36,979 nt of DNA from JAIVGV01 sp035295985. GTDB lineage: Bacteria; Acidobacteriota; Blastocatellia; Pyrinomonadales; Pyrinomonadaceae. A model generated the notes under the pieces. The model was given only the letters and a program-made list of their open reading frames with translations, was not told the DNA's origin and ran no database searches. Positions within the stretch are counted from its first letter, which is position 1. Each line of letters begins with the position of its first letter. The stretch spans positions 1 to 36,979 of the forward strand of contig DATHBT010000070.1 in the NCBI GenBank assembly GCA_035295985.1, in the 5' to 3' direction. Shown here in pieces: positions 15,177 to 23,342 of the stretch. The position numbers and the translations under genes were made by a program.

Positions 15177-16862
15177 ATGAGAGAATGGCTATCGAAAAGT
15201 TTCTCGGCGTCGGCGAAGGCTTTTGTCGCGTGCGTCGCTGTTATCGCGCTGTGCGTGCCGGTCGCATCGCAGGCGCAGAGGGGTGCGTCGAGCGGGATCA
15301 GCGAGCGCATGTTGCGGGCACACATCAAGTTTCTGTCGGATGACGCGCTTGAAGGGCGCGCGCCGGGTTCGCGGGGCGGCGAGCTGGCGGCGAAGTATCT
15401 GGCCGCGCAGTTGGAGGCGGTGGGCCTGCGGGGCGCGGGGGCGAACGGGAGTTTCTTCCAGCCCGTGTCGCTCGTCGGGGTGAAGGCCGCGCCCGACACG
15501 GTGCTGAACGTCTCCGGCGCGAACGGCCGGGAGACGTTTAAGTTCGGCGACGACTTCGTCGGTTTCACGGGCGCGCAGGCCGAGAGCGTGTCGCTCGCGG
15601 AAGACCTCGTCTTCGTCGGCTACGGCATCGACGCGCCGGAGCAGAAGTGGAACGACTGGAAGGGCGGGGCGGACGACTACCGCGGGAAGATTCTCGTGAT
15701 GCTCGTCAACGACCCGCCCGCGACCGCGGCCGAGCCGAACCTCTTCGGCGGCAAGGCGCTCACCTACTACGGGCGCTGGACGTACAAGTATGAGGAGGCG
15801 GCGCGGCGCGGCGCGGCCGGCGTGATCCTGCTGCACACGGACGAGTCGGCCGGCTACGGCTGGCAGGTCGTGCGCACCTCGAACGGCTCGTGGCGCTTCG
15901 ACATCGCGCGGCAGGCCGGCGACCAGACGCCGTTCCTCAAGCTTCGCTCGTGGATGACGGACGCGGCCGGCCGCCGCCTTTTGAAGCTCGCCGGGCAGGA
16001 CATGGACGAGTTGCGGCGGCGGGCCGCGACGCGAGAGTTCACGCCGGTCAAGCTAAGCCTTAAGGGTGAGATCGATCTCAAGAGCGAGTTGCAGCGGGTC
16101 AACTCGAACAACGTCGCCGCCATACTCGACGGGCGCGACGCGCAGTTGCGCGACGAGTACGTCATCTACACGGCGCACTGGGATCACTTCGGCGTGGGCG
16201 AGCCGAACAAGGAGGGCGACCGCATCTACAACGGCGCGCTCGACAACGCCACGGGCTGCGCCGCCGTCATCGCCGTCGCCGACGCGCTCGCCAAGTTGCC
16301 GCCGGCACAACGGCCGCGCCGCTCCGTCCTCTTCCTCTTCACGACGGCCGAGGAGCAGGGCCTGCTCGGCGCGGAGTGGTACGCGCAGCACCCGCTCGTC
16401 CCCGTCGCGAAGACCGCGGCGAACATCAACCTCGACTCGATGAACGTGCTCGGCCGCGCGTTGGATTTCGCGCCGCTCGGCTACGAGCGTTCGACGCTTC
16501 GGCAGGTGGTCGAGGCGGTCGCCAAAGAGCGCGGGTTGAAGGTGAAGGGCGACACGCGGCCGGAGCAGGGTCTGTTCTTCCGCTCCGACCACTTCCCGCT
16601 GGCGAAGGTCGGCATCCCGGCCGTGAGCCTCAAGTCGGGCAACGAGTTCGTCGGCCGCCCGCCCGAATACGGCGCGCAGCAGTTCGATGCCTACAACAAG
16701 GCACACTACCACCAGCCTTCGGACGAGTACCGCGAGTCGTGGGACCTGGCCGGCATGATCGAGGAGATCGAGATCGCCCTCGCCATCGGCCGCCGGGTAG
16801 CCGACGCACCGCAGATGCCGCAGTACAATCCGGGCGACGAGTTCGCGAAGGCTCGTAAATAG
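15177..16862 (+). CDS. Secreted M28-family metallopeptidase with PA domain
   Basis: Exported zinc aminopeptidase, 561 residues. The start ATG at 15177 has a good ribosome site (GAGGTG, 7 nt spacing); a TTG five codons upstream is less likely. A signal peptide spans residues 1 to about 34 (KAFVACVAVIALCVPVASQAQ). Residues about 130-270 form a protease-associated insert (FVGYGIDAPE, GAAGVILLHTDE). The M28 zinc ligands are visible in order: TAHWDHFG, NGALDNATGCA, TTAEEQGLLG, NLDSMN and YHQPSDEY. Family members usually trim N-terminal residues from peptides, so it may support protein scavenging. It is not obviously part of an operon with folE or metG. Confidence 0.93.
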   Translation: MREWLSKSFSASAKAFVACVAVIALCVPVASQAQRGASSGISERMLRAHIKFLSDDALEGRAPGSRGGELAAKYLAAQLEAVGLRGAGANGSFFQPVSLVGVKAAPDTVLNVSGANGRETFKFGDDFVGFTGAQAESVSLAEDLVFVGYGIDAPEQKWNDWKGGADDYRGKILVMLVNDPPATAAEPNLFGGKALTYYGRWTYKYEEAARRGAAGVILLHTDESAGYGWQVVRTSNGSWRFDIARQAGDQTPFLKLRSWMTDAAGRRLLKLAGQDMDELRRRAATREFTPVKLSLKGEIDLKSELQRVNSNNVAAILDGRDAQLRDEYVIYTAHWDHFGVGEPNKEGDRIYNGALDNATGCAAVIAVADALAKLPPAQRPRRSVLFLFTTAEEQGLLGAEWYAQHPLVPVAKTAANINLDSMNVLGRALDFAPLGYERSTLRQVVEAVAKERGLKVKGDTRPEQGLFFRSDHFPLAKVGIPAVSLKSGNEFVGRPPEYGAQQFDAYNKAHYHQPSDEYRESWDLAGMIEEIEIALAIGRRVADAPQMPQYNPGDEFAKARK

Positions 16863-16870
16863 TGGGAAAG

Positions 16871-16988
16871 AGCTATTAGCTGTTAGCTTTTAGCTGTTAG
16901 CCGAACCAAAGACCACAGTCGGAGCAAAAGCCGGGAGCCGAAGTCTGTTTTCTTCTGGCTAACCGCTAACAGCTAATTGCTAACAGCT
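16871..16988. repeat. Heptamer-array inverted repeat (GTTAGCT family)
   Basis: Arms 16871-16902 and 16957-16988, 32 nt each, complementary with five mismatches, around a 54-nt unique loop. The element starts 8 bp after the M28 peptidase stop codon and ends 5 bp before the metG start codon, so it is nearly the whole gap. Confidence 0.92.
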
Positions 16989-16993
16989 TCCGT

Positions 16994-19288
16994 ATGAAAA
17001 CTTTCTACGTCACCACACCGATCTACTACGCCAACAGCCTGCCGCACATCGGCCACCTGTACGCGACGACCGCGGCCGACGTGATGGCGCGGCGCGAGCG
17101 GCAGCGCGGCGCGACCACCTATTTTCTGACGGGGACGGACGAACACGGCGTCAACATCCAGCGCGCCGCCGAGCGCGTGGGGCGCACGCCGAGGGAGCAG
17201 GTCGATTTCGTCGTCGAAGAGTTGAAGAAGGTGTTCGCGGCGTTCCGGTTGGACGGCGCGCACGGCGGCTACGACATCTTCATGCGCACCACCGAGCCGT
17301 TCCACTACGAGGGCGTGCAGAACCTCTGGCGTCGGATCGCGCAATCAAAGACGCCGAAAGGGCGCGACGCGCTCTACAAGGGTTTTTACGAGGGCTGGTT
17401 CTGCGCCGCCTGCGCGACCTTCAAGACCGAGGACGAGTACGCGAAGCCCGAGCGCGAGGGCGACGCGCCGAAATGTCTGGTTCACGAGACGCCGCTCGAC
17501 CGCGTCTCCGAGGAGAGCTACTTCTTCCGTCTGTCCGATTACGACGAGGCGCTGCTCGCGCTCTACGAGTCGCGGCCCGGATTCGTCTGGCCTGAGTCGC
17601 GGCGCAACGAGGTCAAGAGTTTCGTCCGCGCGGGGCTGCAAGACCTCTCGGTCAGCCGCCTGAAAACTTCTGTGAGCTGGGCCATCCCCGTGCCCGACGA
17701 CCCGGCGCACACCGTCTACATCTGGTTAGACGCCCTGACCAACTACGTCACGGCCATCGGCTGGGGCAACGAGGAGCGCGAGCGCGCCGTCGGCTTCGGG
17801 CGGTTCTGGCCCGCGCTGCACCTCGTCGGCAAAGACATCCTGCGTCAGCACACGATCTACTGGCCCGCTTTCCTGATGGCCGCCGGCATCGAACTCCCGC
17901 GCGCAGTCCTCGTCCACGGCATGTGGCTGGACAGGGACGGTCGGAAGATGTCGAAGACCCTGCGCAACGCGGTCGATCCGTTCCTGCTCGCGCGGATGTT
18001 TCAGACGGACGCCGTCCGCTACTTCCTCATGCGCGAGATGGTCTTCGGCCAGGACAGCCGTTTCAGCTACGCCGCCCTCGTCGAGCGCGCCAACAGCGAT
18101 CTCGCCAGCGGCCTCGGCAACCTCGCCGCGCGCACGCTGACCATGATCGGCCGCTACTGCGAAGGCCGCGCGCCCGCTGACGGAATCTCCGACGAGGGGC
18201 GACTCCAGGCGAAACGCGTCGGCGTCGAAGCGGACGCGCAGGGTTTCGCCTCGTCCGCCGCGCTCGCGCGCGATCAGTTCGTGCAGCAGTGTGACGAGTT
18301 CGCCTACAGCCGCGCGCTCGAAACCGCCTGGGGCGTCATCGCGCGCTCCGACAAGCTGATCTCCGACGCGAAGCCCTGGGAGCTGGCGAAGGACGAGTCG
18401 CAGCGTGAGGCTTTAAACGCCGTCCTCTACCGCGCGGCCGAGACGTTGCGCTGGCTCGCCGTCATGCTCTACCCGTTCATGCCCGAATCCTCCCGCGCTC
18501 TCTGGCATCAACTCGGCCAGACGGACGACCCCGAACGATACGACCCTTCACAACTTCAATGGGGCGGCCTGCGGCCCGGCACTCGAACCGGTGAGGTATC
18601 GCCCCTCTTCCCGCGACTCGACAAGAAAAAGATCATGGACGAAATCAAAAAAGAGACCTCATCCGACGCGGCGGCCTCTGACGCCCCGACCGCGACCCTC
18701 AAAGACCCGACCGCCCACAGGCAGCCCGCAGGCGCGCACGCCACCGAAGCCGACGCCGTGCCCGGCTCGCCCGCGGCCGGCGCGACGAAGCCCGAACCGC
18801 CGCAGCGCGGCGCGACCGAGGCCGACCACGCCGTTGCCAGCCCGCCGCTCGCCGTCACGACGGCCGACACCCAGCCGTTGCCGCGCTTCCTCGGCATGCC
18901 CGACGCGCAACCGGCGTCGCAGCCGACGCAGCCTGCCGCGCCGGAAGGCGTCGTCAGCTACATCGGCATCGAAGACTTCGTGAAGGTCGAGATGCGCGTC
19001 GGCCAAATACTGACGGCCGAGCGCGTGCCGAAGTCGGACAAGCTGCTGCGCTTCACGGTCGATGTCGGCGAGCCGCAGCCGCGCCAGATACTCGCGGGCA
19101 TCGCCGAGCACTACGAGCCTGCGCCGCTCGTCGGCCGCAAGATCGTCGTCGTCTCGAACCTACGCCCGCGCAAGCTCCGCGGCTTCGAGTCGCAGGGCAT
19201 GGTTCTCGCCGCCTCCGTCGGCGACGAGGGCCGCCCCGTCCTCGCCACCTTCACCGAGGACGTGCCGAACGGGGCGAGGCTGAAATAG
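16994..19288 (+). CDS. metG: Methionyl-tRNA synthetase with C-terminal tRNA-binding domain
   Basis: Class I synthetase that charges initiator and elongator tRNA-Met. 764 residues. Motifs: HIGH (PHIGHLYATT) near residue 15, a zinc knuckle of the CxxC...CxxH type (CAAC and CLVH), and KMSKT (GRKMSKTLRN) for KMSKS. After the anticodon-binding helical domain there is a linker of about 90 residues rich in Ala, Pro and Thr (roughly 555-650). The C-terminus is an OB-fold tRNA-binding domain (VKVEMRVGQILTAERVPKSDKLL) as in dimeric MetRS. The linker is much longer than usual. The TAG stop lies at the edge of the following repeat element. No Shine-Dalgarno sequence is seen before the ATG. Confidence 0.97.
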   Translation: MKTFYVTTPIYYANSLPHIGHLYATTAADVMARRERQRGATTYFLTGTDEHGVNIQRAAERVGRTPREQVDFVVEELKKVFAAFRLDGAHGGYDIFMRTTEPFHYEGVQNLWRRIAQSKTPKGRDALYKGFYEGWFCAACATFKTEDEYAKPEREGDAPKCLVHETPLDRVSEESYFFRLSDYDEALLALYESRPGFVWPESRRNEVKSFVRAGLQDLSVSRLKTSVSWAIPVPDDPAHTVYIWLDALTNYVTAIGWGNEERERAVGFGRFWPALHLVGKDILRQHTIYWPAFLMAAGIELPRAVLVHGMWLDRDGRKMSKTLRNAVDPFLLARMFQTDAVRYFLMREMVFGQDSRFSYAALVERANSDLASGLGNLAARTLTMIGRYCEGRAPADGISDEGRLQAKRVGVEADAQGFASSAALARDQFVQQCDEFAYSRALETAWGVIARSDKLISDAKPWELAKDESQREALNAVLYRAAETLRWLAVMLYPFMPESSRALWHQLGQTDDPERYDPSQLQWGGLRPGTRTGEVSPLFPRLDKKKIMDEIKKETSSDAAASDAPTATLKDPTAHRQPAGAHATEADAVPGSPAAGATKPEPPQRGATEADHAVASPPLAVTTADTQPLPRFLGMPDAQPASQPTQPAAPEGVVSYIGIEDFVKVEMRVGQILTAERVPKSDKLLRFTVDVGEPQPRQILAGIAEHYEPAPLVGRKIVVVSNLRPRKLRGFESQGMVLAASVGDEGRPVLATFTEDVPNGARLK

Positions 19289-19396
19289 CTGTTAGCTGTT
19301 AGCTTTCAGCTTTTTCTGGCCGACACGCTGGATGGCTGTTCCGGCGTTGAATATTCGGATGTGATTTTTCTGGCTAACAGCTAACCGCTTACCGCT
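19287..19396. repeat. Heptamer-array inverted repeat (GTTAGCT family) at metG stop
   Basis: The core arms 19287-19303 and 19373-19389 are 17 nt with one mismatch; weaker units extend to 19310 and 19396. The loop is about 70 nt. The left arm begins within the metG TAG stop and the right arm ends 4 bp before the tatD start codon. Confidence 0.85.
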
Positions 19397-19400
19397 TCTC

Positions 19401-20201
19401 ATGTTCGTTGATTCCCACGCGCACATCGACGGCGAGGAGTTCGACGCGGATCGCGACGAGGTGGTCGCGCGGGCGCGTGCGGCTGGCGTCGCGGCGATAC
19501 TGAATGTCGGGACGGGTGATCCGCACTCCGGGAGCCTGGAGCGCGCGGTGCGCGCGGCCGAACAGTACGAGAACGTCTTCGCCGCGGCCGGCGTCCACCC
19601 GCACGACGCGCGCCTGTTCGACGAGGCGGCCGAGGGGCGGCTGCGGAAGCTTCTGGCGGCCAGCCCGCGCGTCGTCGCGTGGGGCGAGATCGGGCTTGAT
19701 TATCATTACGACCACTCGCCGCGCGACTTGCAGCGCGAGGTCTTTCGACGCCAGTTGCGGCTCGCGCGCGAGGCCGGCTTGCCCGTCATCATCCATTCGC
19801 GCGAGGCCGACGAGGACACGGTCGAGATTCTCGCGGAGGAGTGGGAGGGTGCGGGCCGCGGCGGCGTGATGCACTGCTTCGGCGGCGGGCGCCGGATGGC
19901 TGAGCGCGCTATGGAACTTGGCTACTACATCTCGTTCGCCGGCAACGTCACCTTCAAGAAGGCCGAGCCTCTGCGCGAGGTCGCGCGCGTCGTGCCGCCC
20001 GACCGTCTGCTCGTCGAGACCGACTGCCCGTACCTCGCGCCCGTCCCGCACCGCGGGCGGCGCAACGAGCCGGCCCACGTCGCCGACACGGCCCGCTTCC
20101 TCGCGGAGCTTCGCGGCGCGACGCCCGAAGAGTTAGGACGCGCCACGTCCGAAAACTTCTCGCGCCTCTTCGGCGTCGAGCTGAAACCGGCGAACGTTTG
20201 A
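19401..20201 (+). CDS. tatD: TatD-family metal-dependent hydrolase (DNase)
   Basis: Amidohydrolase-fold enzyme; E. coli TatD is a 3'-5' exonuclease acting on single-stranded DNA and in DNA repair. 266 residues, the normal length. Metal ligands are visible: FVDSHAHID (H-x-H), GEIGLDYHYD, VIIHSREAD, HCFGG, and ETDCPYLAP with GRRNEPAHV. It lies downstream of metG, an arrangement common in many bacteria (metG-tatD). No ribosome site is seen; the repeat element runs almost to the ATG. Confidence 0.95.
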   Translation: MFVDSHAHIDGEEFDADRDEVVARARAAGVAAILNVGTGDPHSGSLERAVRAAEQYENVFAAAGVHPHDARLFDEAAEGRLRKLLAASPRVVAWGEIGLDYHYDHSPRDLQREVFRRQLRLAREAGLPVIIHSREADEDTVEILAEEWEGAGRGGVMHCFGGGRRMAERAMELGYYISFAGNVTFKKAEPLREVARVVPPDRLLVETDCPYLAPVPHRGRRNEPAHVADTARFLAELRGATPEELGRATSENFSRLFGVELKPANV

Positions 20202-20254
20202 CGCGGCCTGCCGCCCGCACTCTTCAGCCGTAAGCCCTCTCGCGGCCTCCAAAC

Positions 20255-20283
20255 TTTTCCGCCCGGCGCGTAAATGTTATAAA
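20255..20283 (+). promoter_or_regulatory. Putative extended -10 promoter upstream of yajQ
   Basis: TTTTCC (20255-20260), a 17-bp spacer and TATAAA (20278-20283) preceded by TG-N (TG at 20275-20276). It is about 70 bp upstream of the yajQ start codon and follows the end of tatD by about 55 bp. Confidence 0.45.
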
Positions 20284-20316
20284 GATTCGTTCGCCCGGCG
20301 GGTCACACGCTCTTGC

Positions 20317-20345
20317 TTGTCACCTGTCACTTGTCACCCGTCACC
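20317..20345. repeat. Single-arm heptamer array (TGTCACC family)
   Basis: Four tandem 7-bp units (TGTCACC, TGTCACT, TGTCACC, CGTCACC) with no inverted partner nearby. The array ends 6 bp before the yajQ start codon. It is the same unit as in the hairpins at 9036-9093 and 32674-32739, but here only one arm is present. If translated it gives VTCHLSPVT, a spurious extension of yajQ. Confidence 0.8.
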
Positions 20346-20351
20346 GCTCTT

Positions 20352-20849
20352 ATGGCCCAGCAGAACTCTTTCGACATCGTCTCGCAGGTGGATCGCTCCG
20401 AGATCAACAACGCGCTCAACCAGACCATGAAAGAGGTCAGGCAGCGGTTCGACTTCAAGGGCAGCCGCGCCGAGGTCGTCATGGAGGCGGACGAACTCAT
20501 CCTCACTGCGGAGGACGAGACGAAGCTGCGCAACATGAACGACATCCTCCAGCAAAAACTCGTCCGCCGCGGCGTCCCGCTCAAAGCCTTCGCCTACGGC
20601 AAGGTCGAGCCGGCCCTGGGCGGCACCGTCCGCCAGCGCGCCGCCATCCAGCAGGGCATCCCGACGGACAAGGCCAAAGAGATCGTCAAGTTCATCAAGG
20701 ACACGAAGGTCAAAGTGCAGGCCGCCATCCAGGGCGACGTGGTGCGCGTGACGGGGCGCGACCGCGACACGCTGCAAGACGTGATCGCGAAGCTCAAGGA
20801 AAAAGACTTCAACATCAACATGCAGTTCACGAACTACAGGACTCATTGA
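20352..20849 (+). CDS. yajQ: YajQ-family nucleotide-binding protein
   Basis: Small cytoplasmic protein of the UPF0234 family; in Xanthomonas and Pseudomonas members bind cyclic di-GMP and act with transcription factors. 165 residues from MAQQNSFDIVSQVD, the standard family start. The frame opens 39 bp upstream, but those residues come from the heptamer array. Family signatures: FDIVSQVDRSEINNALNQ, RFDFKGSRAEV, KLVRRGVPLKAF, and the C-terminal KDFNINMQFTNYR. Cyclic di-GMP binding is not something I can confirm from the sequence. A probable promoter lies at 20255-20283. Confidence 0.95.
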   Translation: MAQQNSFDIVSQVDRSEINNALNQTMKEVRQRFDFKGSRAEVVMEADELILTAEDETKLRNMNDILQQKLVRRGVPLKAFAYGKVEPALGGTVRQRAAIQQGIPTDKAKEIVKFIKDTKVKVQAAIQGDVVRVTGRDRDTLQDVIAKLKEKDFNINMQFTNYRTH

Positions 20850-20858
20850 AAGCGGTGC

Positions 20859-20902
20859 GTGACGAGTGATGAGTAAAAACTCTGTCACTCATCACTCATC
20901 AC
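20859..20902. repeat. Heptamer-array inverted repeat (GTGATGA family)
   Basis: Arms 20859-20874 and 20887-20902, 16 nt with one mismatch, 12-nt loop; the right arm continues to 20910 with one more unit. It fills the 62-bp gap between yajQ and the polyprenyl synthase gene and ends 1-2 bp before the latter's ATG. Confidence 0.88.
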
Positions 20903-20911
20903 CCGTCACTT

Positions 20912-21928
20912 ATGTTCACAGGTCATCAGGCCACTCTCGAAGAGCCGCGGTTGACGGCCGCGCGCGTCTTCGCGCTCGTCGCCGGTGAGTTGCAGCTCGT
21001 CGAGCGCGAGTTCGAGCGGCAGGCGCGGTCGAACATACAGGTCATCGCCTACATCGGCGACTACCTGCGCGCGTCGGGCGGCAAGCGCGTCCGGCCGGCG
21101 CTCACGCTGCTCTCGGCCCGCGCGGTCGGCGGCGACGCGTCGCGGGCCGGCGTCGTCCGCATGGCGACCGTGATGGAGTTTCTGCACACGGCCACGCTCG
21201 TCCACGACGACATCATCGACAACGCCGAGACGCGCCGCAACCGCCCCTCCGTCAACAGCCGCTTCGGCAACCAGACGGCCGTCCTGATGGGCGACTGGCT
21301 CTACATGACCGCCTTCGAGACGAGCCTGCAAGAACGCTCACTCGAAGTTCTCGACATCCTCACCGCCGTCACGCGGAAGATGACCGAGGGCGAGCTGTTG
21401 CAGTTGACCACCCTCGGCCGCGTGGACATCACCGAGGAGCAGTACTTCGACATCCTGCTGCGCAAGACCGCTTATCTTTTCAGCGCGTGCTGCGAGATCG
21501 GCGCGATGCTCGGCGGCGGCGCGCGCCCGCGGCAGGAGGCCCTGCGCGACTACGGCCTCAACCTCGGCGCGGCCTTCCAACTCGTTGACGACCTGCTCGA
21601 TTTCACCGCCACCGAAGACGTTTTGGGGAAGCCCGCGGGCGTCGATCTTCTGGAAGGGAAGCTGACGCTGCCGCTCATCCACCTGCTCGGCCGCGACGAG
21701 TCGCTCCGGCGTTCCGTCCAGTCGGTCATGCGCGAAGGCGCTTACAACTCCATTACGCGCGCCCGCCTCGTCGAAGCGGCGGAACGCACCGGCGCACTCG
21801 CCGAAGCCCGCGCCCGCGCCCGCGACTTCGCCGACGCGGCCCGCGCCGCGCTCGACGCTCTCCCGGCCTCCGAGTTCAAAGACGCGTTGGCCTCGCTGCC
21901 AATCTTCATCCTCGAACGTGAGGCGTAG
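20912..21928 (+). CDS. ispB: Polyprenyl (long-chain trans-prenyl) diphosphate synthase
   Basis: Elongates farnesyl or geranylgeranyl diphosphate with isopentenyl diphosphate to make the side chain of respiratory quinones. 338 residues, the usual length. The first Asp-rich motif is LVHDDIIDNAETRRN and the second is LVDDLLDFT; GGKRVRPAL supplies the substrate-binding Lys/Arg. Small residues upstream of the first motif (EFLHTATLVHDD) allow a long product, so an octaprenyl- or heptaprenyl-type enzyme is likely; exact length cannot be read. The ATG has no Shine-Dalgarno sequence because the repeat element reaches it. Symbol given by similarity; hepT or sdsA-type names are equally possible. Confidence 0.93.
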   Translation: MFTGHQATLEEPRLTAARVFALVAGELQLVEREFERQARSNIQVIAYIGDYLRASGGKRVRPALTLLSARAVGGDASRAGVVRMATVMEFLHTATLVHDDIIDNAETRRNRPSVNSRFGNQTAVLMGDWLYMTAFETSLQERSLEVLDILTAVTRKMTEGELLQLTTLGRVDITEEQYFDILLRKTAYLFSACCEIGAMLGGGARPRQEALRDYGLNLGAAFQLVDDLLDFTATEDVLGKPAGVDLLEGKLTLPLIHLLGRDESLRRSVQSVMREGAYNSITRARLVEAAERTGALAEARARARDFADAARAALDALPASEFKDALASLPIFILEREA

Positions 21929-21935
21929 AAGAAAC

Positions 21936-22019
21936 GATGGACGGTGAACGCGGGACGGTGAACAAAAAACTTCGGAAACCCGCCTTTTTTTACTTCCGCG
22001 TTCAGCGTTCATAGTTCAT
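21936..22019. repeat. Degenerate heptamer-array inverted element (GGTGAAC / GTTCATA)
   Basis: Left units GGTGAAC, GCGGGAC, GGTGAAC (21942-21962) and right units GTTCAGC, GTTCATA, GTTCATA (22000-22019) oppose each other with mismatches. They fill the gap between the polyprenyl synthase gene and the HARE-HTH gene. A poly-T run (about 21985-21991) lies in the loop and might help terminate transcription. Confidence 0.65.
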
Positions 22020-22030
22020 ACTTATCGCCG

Positions 22031-22666
22031 ATGGCCGACGAAAACCTGCTCGCCACACTCGAACAGAACCTGCGCCAGACGCGCGCGACGCGCAACCGAC
22101 TCTCCGCGCGCCTCACCGACCTCGAACTCGAAGCCGAGAAGCTCCGCACCGAAATTTCCGAGATGGACGCCATCGCCAGCCAGACGCAGGCGGCGATGTA
22201 CCGCATCCTCTCGTCGGTGCTGACGCGCAGCCCCGCGGCGCAGCCCTCGGACACCGAGATCGAGTTCGCTCTGCGTCGCGACGAGGCGTACGCTTCGCAG
22301 TCCGCGCCCGCGCAGTCCGCGCCTTCGCCGCCGCAGCCAATCCGGCAGCCCGTCTTCGCGCGCGAACAGCGAGAGCCGCGCGAGACGCGCGAGCCGATCC
22401 CGCCCGTCCGCCCGGACGTTGAGGTCAAGGACGACCGCTTCTACGACCGCACGATCCCGCAGGCAGCGGCCCTGCTCCTGCGCGAGTCGGGCGGGCCGCT
22501 CCACGTCAACGAGATTTACAACCGCCTGCTCGAAGGCGGCTTCCAGTTCACCGGCCACAACCCGACCATCAGCATCGCCGTCTCCCTCAACCGTAACCGC
22601 CGCTTCCGCAAAGTCGCCCCCGGAACCTTCGACCTGACCATCCGCGACGCGGCCCAGGCCGTCTAA
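22031..22666 (+). CDS. Coiled-coil protein with C-terminal HARE-HTH (winged helix) domain
   Basis: 211 residues in three parts. Residues 1-60 are a heptad-rich coiled coil (LEQNLRQTRATRNRLSARL). Residues about 75-135 are a Ser/Pro/Arg-rich, probably disordered linker. Residues 138-203 match the HARE-HTH fold (FYDRTIPQAAALLLRES, PLHVNEIYNRLLEGGF, ISIAVSLNRNRRFRKVAPGTFDL), the winged helix also found in RNA polymerase delta subunit and ASXL. It may therefore bind DNA or link to chromatin or RNA polymerase, dimerising through the coiled coil. No restriction or nuclease domain is fused. Specific function unknown. No clear ribosome site. Confidence 0.8.
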   Translation: MADENLLATLEQNLRQTRATRNRLSARLTDLELEAEKLRTEISEMDAIASQTQAAMYRILSSVLTRSPAAQPSDTEIEFALRRDEAYASQSAPAQSAPSPPQPIRQPVFAREQREPRETREPIPPVRPDVEVKDDRFYDRTIPQAAALLLRESGGPLHVNEIYNRLLEGGFQFTGHNPTISIAVSLNRNRRFRKVAPGTFDLTIRDAAQAV

Positions 22667-22690
22667 CTCGGAGGGGGAGTTCCAGGCGAC

Positions 22691-23026
22691 TTGGCTAAAC
22701 TCGGCAAGGCAACTCACCACGTACTCGTCTGCGCCCACAAGCACTGCCTCAAACGCGGGGGCCGCGACGTGGGCCGCGAACTCAAGCGCGCGCTCAAAGA
22801 ACTCCCGCCCGGCCGCCGCGCGATGATCACGGCCGTCGATTGCCTCGATCAGTGCGACGACGGCCCCGTCGTGGTCGTCTATCCTGACGGCGTCTGGTAC
22901 GGCGACGTAGATGAGCGAGCCGCGCGCGAGATCGCCGAGCAGCACGTCGGCGTCGGCCGGCCCGTCGAACGAAAAATCCTCCACGTGCTACCCGGCGGAC
23001 AGGCCGAGACTGACGAAGACCTTTAA
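22691..23026 (+). CDS. Thioredoxin-like [2Fe-2S] ferredoxin domain protein
   Basis: 111 residues, cytoplasmic. Four cysteines fit the thioredoxin-like 2Fe-2S pattern: C14-x4-C19 (VCAHKHC) and C51-x3-C55 (DCLDQCDDGP), followed by VVVVYPDGVWYGDV, a motif typical of the family. It is probably an electron carrier. The start is a TTG at 22691; the strong purine tract GGAGGGGGAG lies about 11 nt upstream, and no ATG is available in frame nearby. It lies 24 bp after the HARE-HTH gene and is probably cotranscribed. Partner oxidoreductase not visible. Confidence 0.85.
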   Translation: MAKLGKATHHVLVCAHKHCLKRGGRDVGRELKRALKELPPGRRAMITAVDCLDQCDDGPVVVVYPDGVWYGDVDERAAREIAEQHVGVGRPVERKILHVLPGGQAETDEDL

Positions 23027-23342
23027 CGGATCCCGGTGCGGGCGAGTCGAGGTGTTACGACCGCGGGCAGTGGCTCAATTTCAAGTTGAGAGTCACGCAC
23101 TCCGATTCACCACAGGCGCAGAGTTCATAAAGGGGGGGCAGAGAGGTTCAGACTCACGCGCACTTTTGATGACACGGGGGAAGGCCCACGCTACGTTCTC
23201 GCATGTCGGACGGCGTTTCCTTCAACGCAGCGCCCGCCACTTTAAAAAGACTGAATGCTCCCCCTAAAAGGAGAGGCGGGCCATTGTAGCCCGCCTCTCC
23301 TGCTTCTCTGTCAAGCAAGCTGTCGCCCGACAGGCAGCCTTT
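23027..23342. other. Noncoding gap between convergent genes
   Basis: 316 bp with no credible gene; a 118-residue plus-strand frame overlapping it has the composition of chance sequence and begins inside the ferredoxin gene. It contains a small hairpin with CTCAA (23074-23078) and TTGAG (23086-23090), and the strong terminator at 23270-23300. No heptamer array is present. Confidence 0.6.
23270..23300 (-). terminator. Strong rho-independent-like terminator hairpin
   Basis: A perfect 12-bp GC-rich stem (23270-23281 and 23289-23300) with a 7-nt loop. Read on the minus strand it is followed by TTTTAGG, so it most likely terminates the post-COAP-1 gene that ends 43 bp away. It may also stop transcripts from the plus-strand ferredoxin gene. 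Confidence 0.75.

Noticed and set aside
20313..20351. 13-residue N-terminal extension of YajQ
   Set aside because: Encoded by TGTCACC heptamers; the family starts at MAQQNSFDIVSQ.
22911..23267. 118-residue plus-strand frame after the ferredoxin gene
   Set aside because: Starts inside the ferredoxin gene in another frame, no ribosome site, Ser/Arg-rich chance composition.
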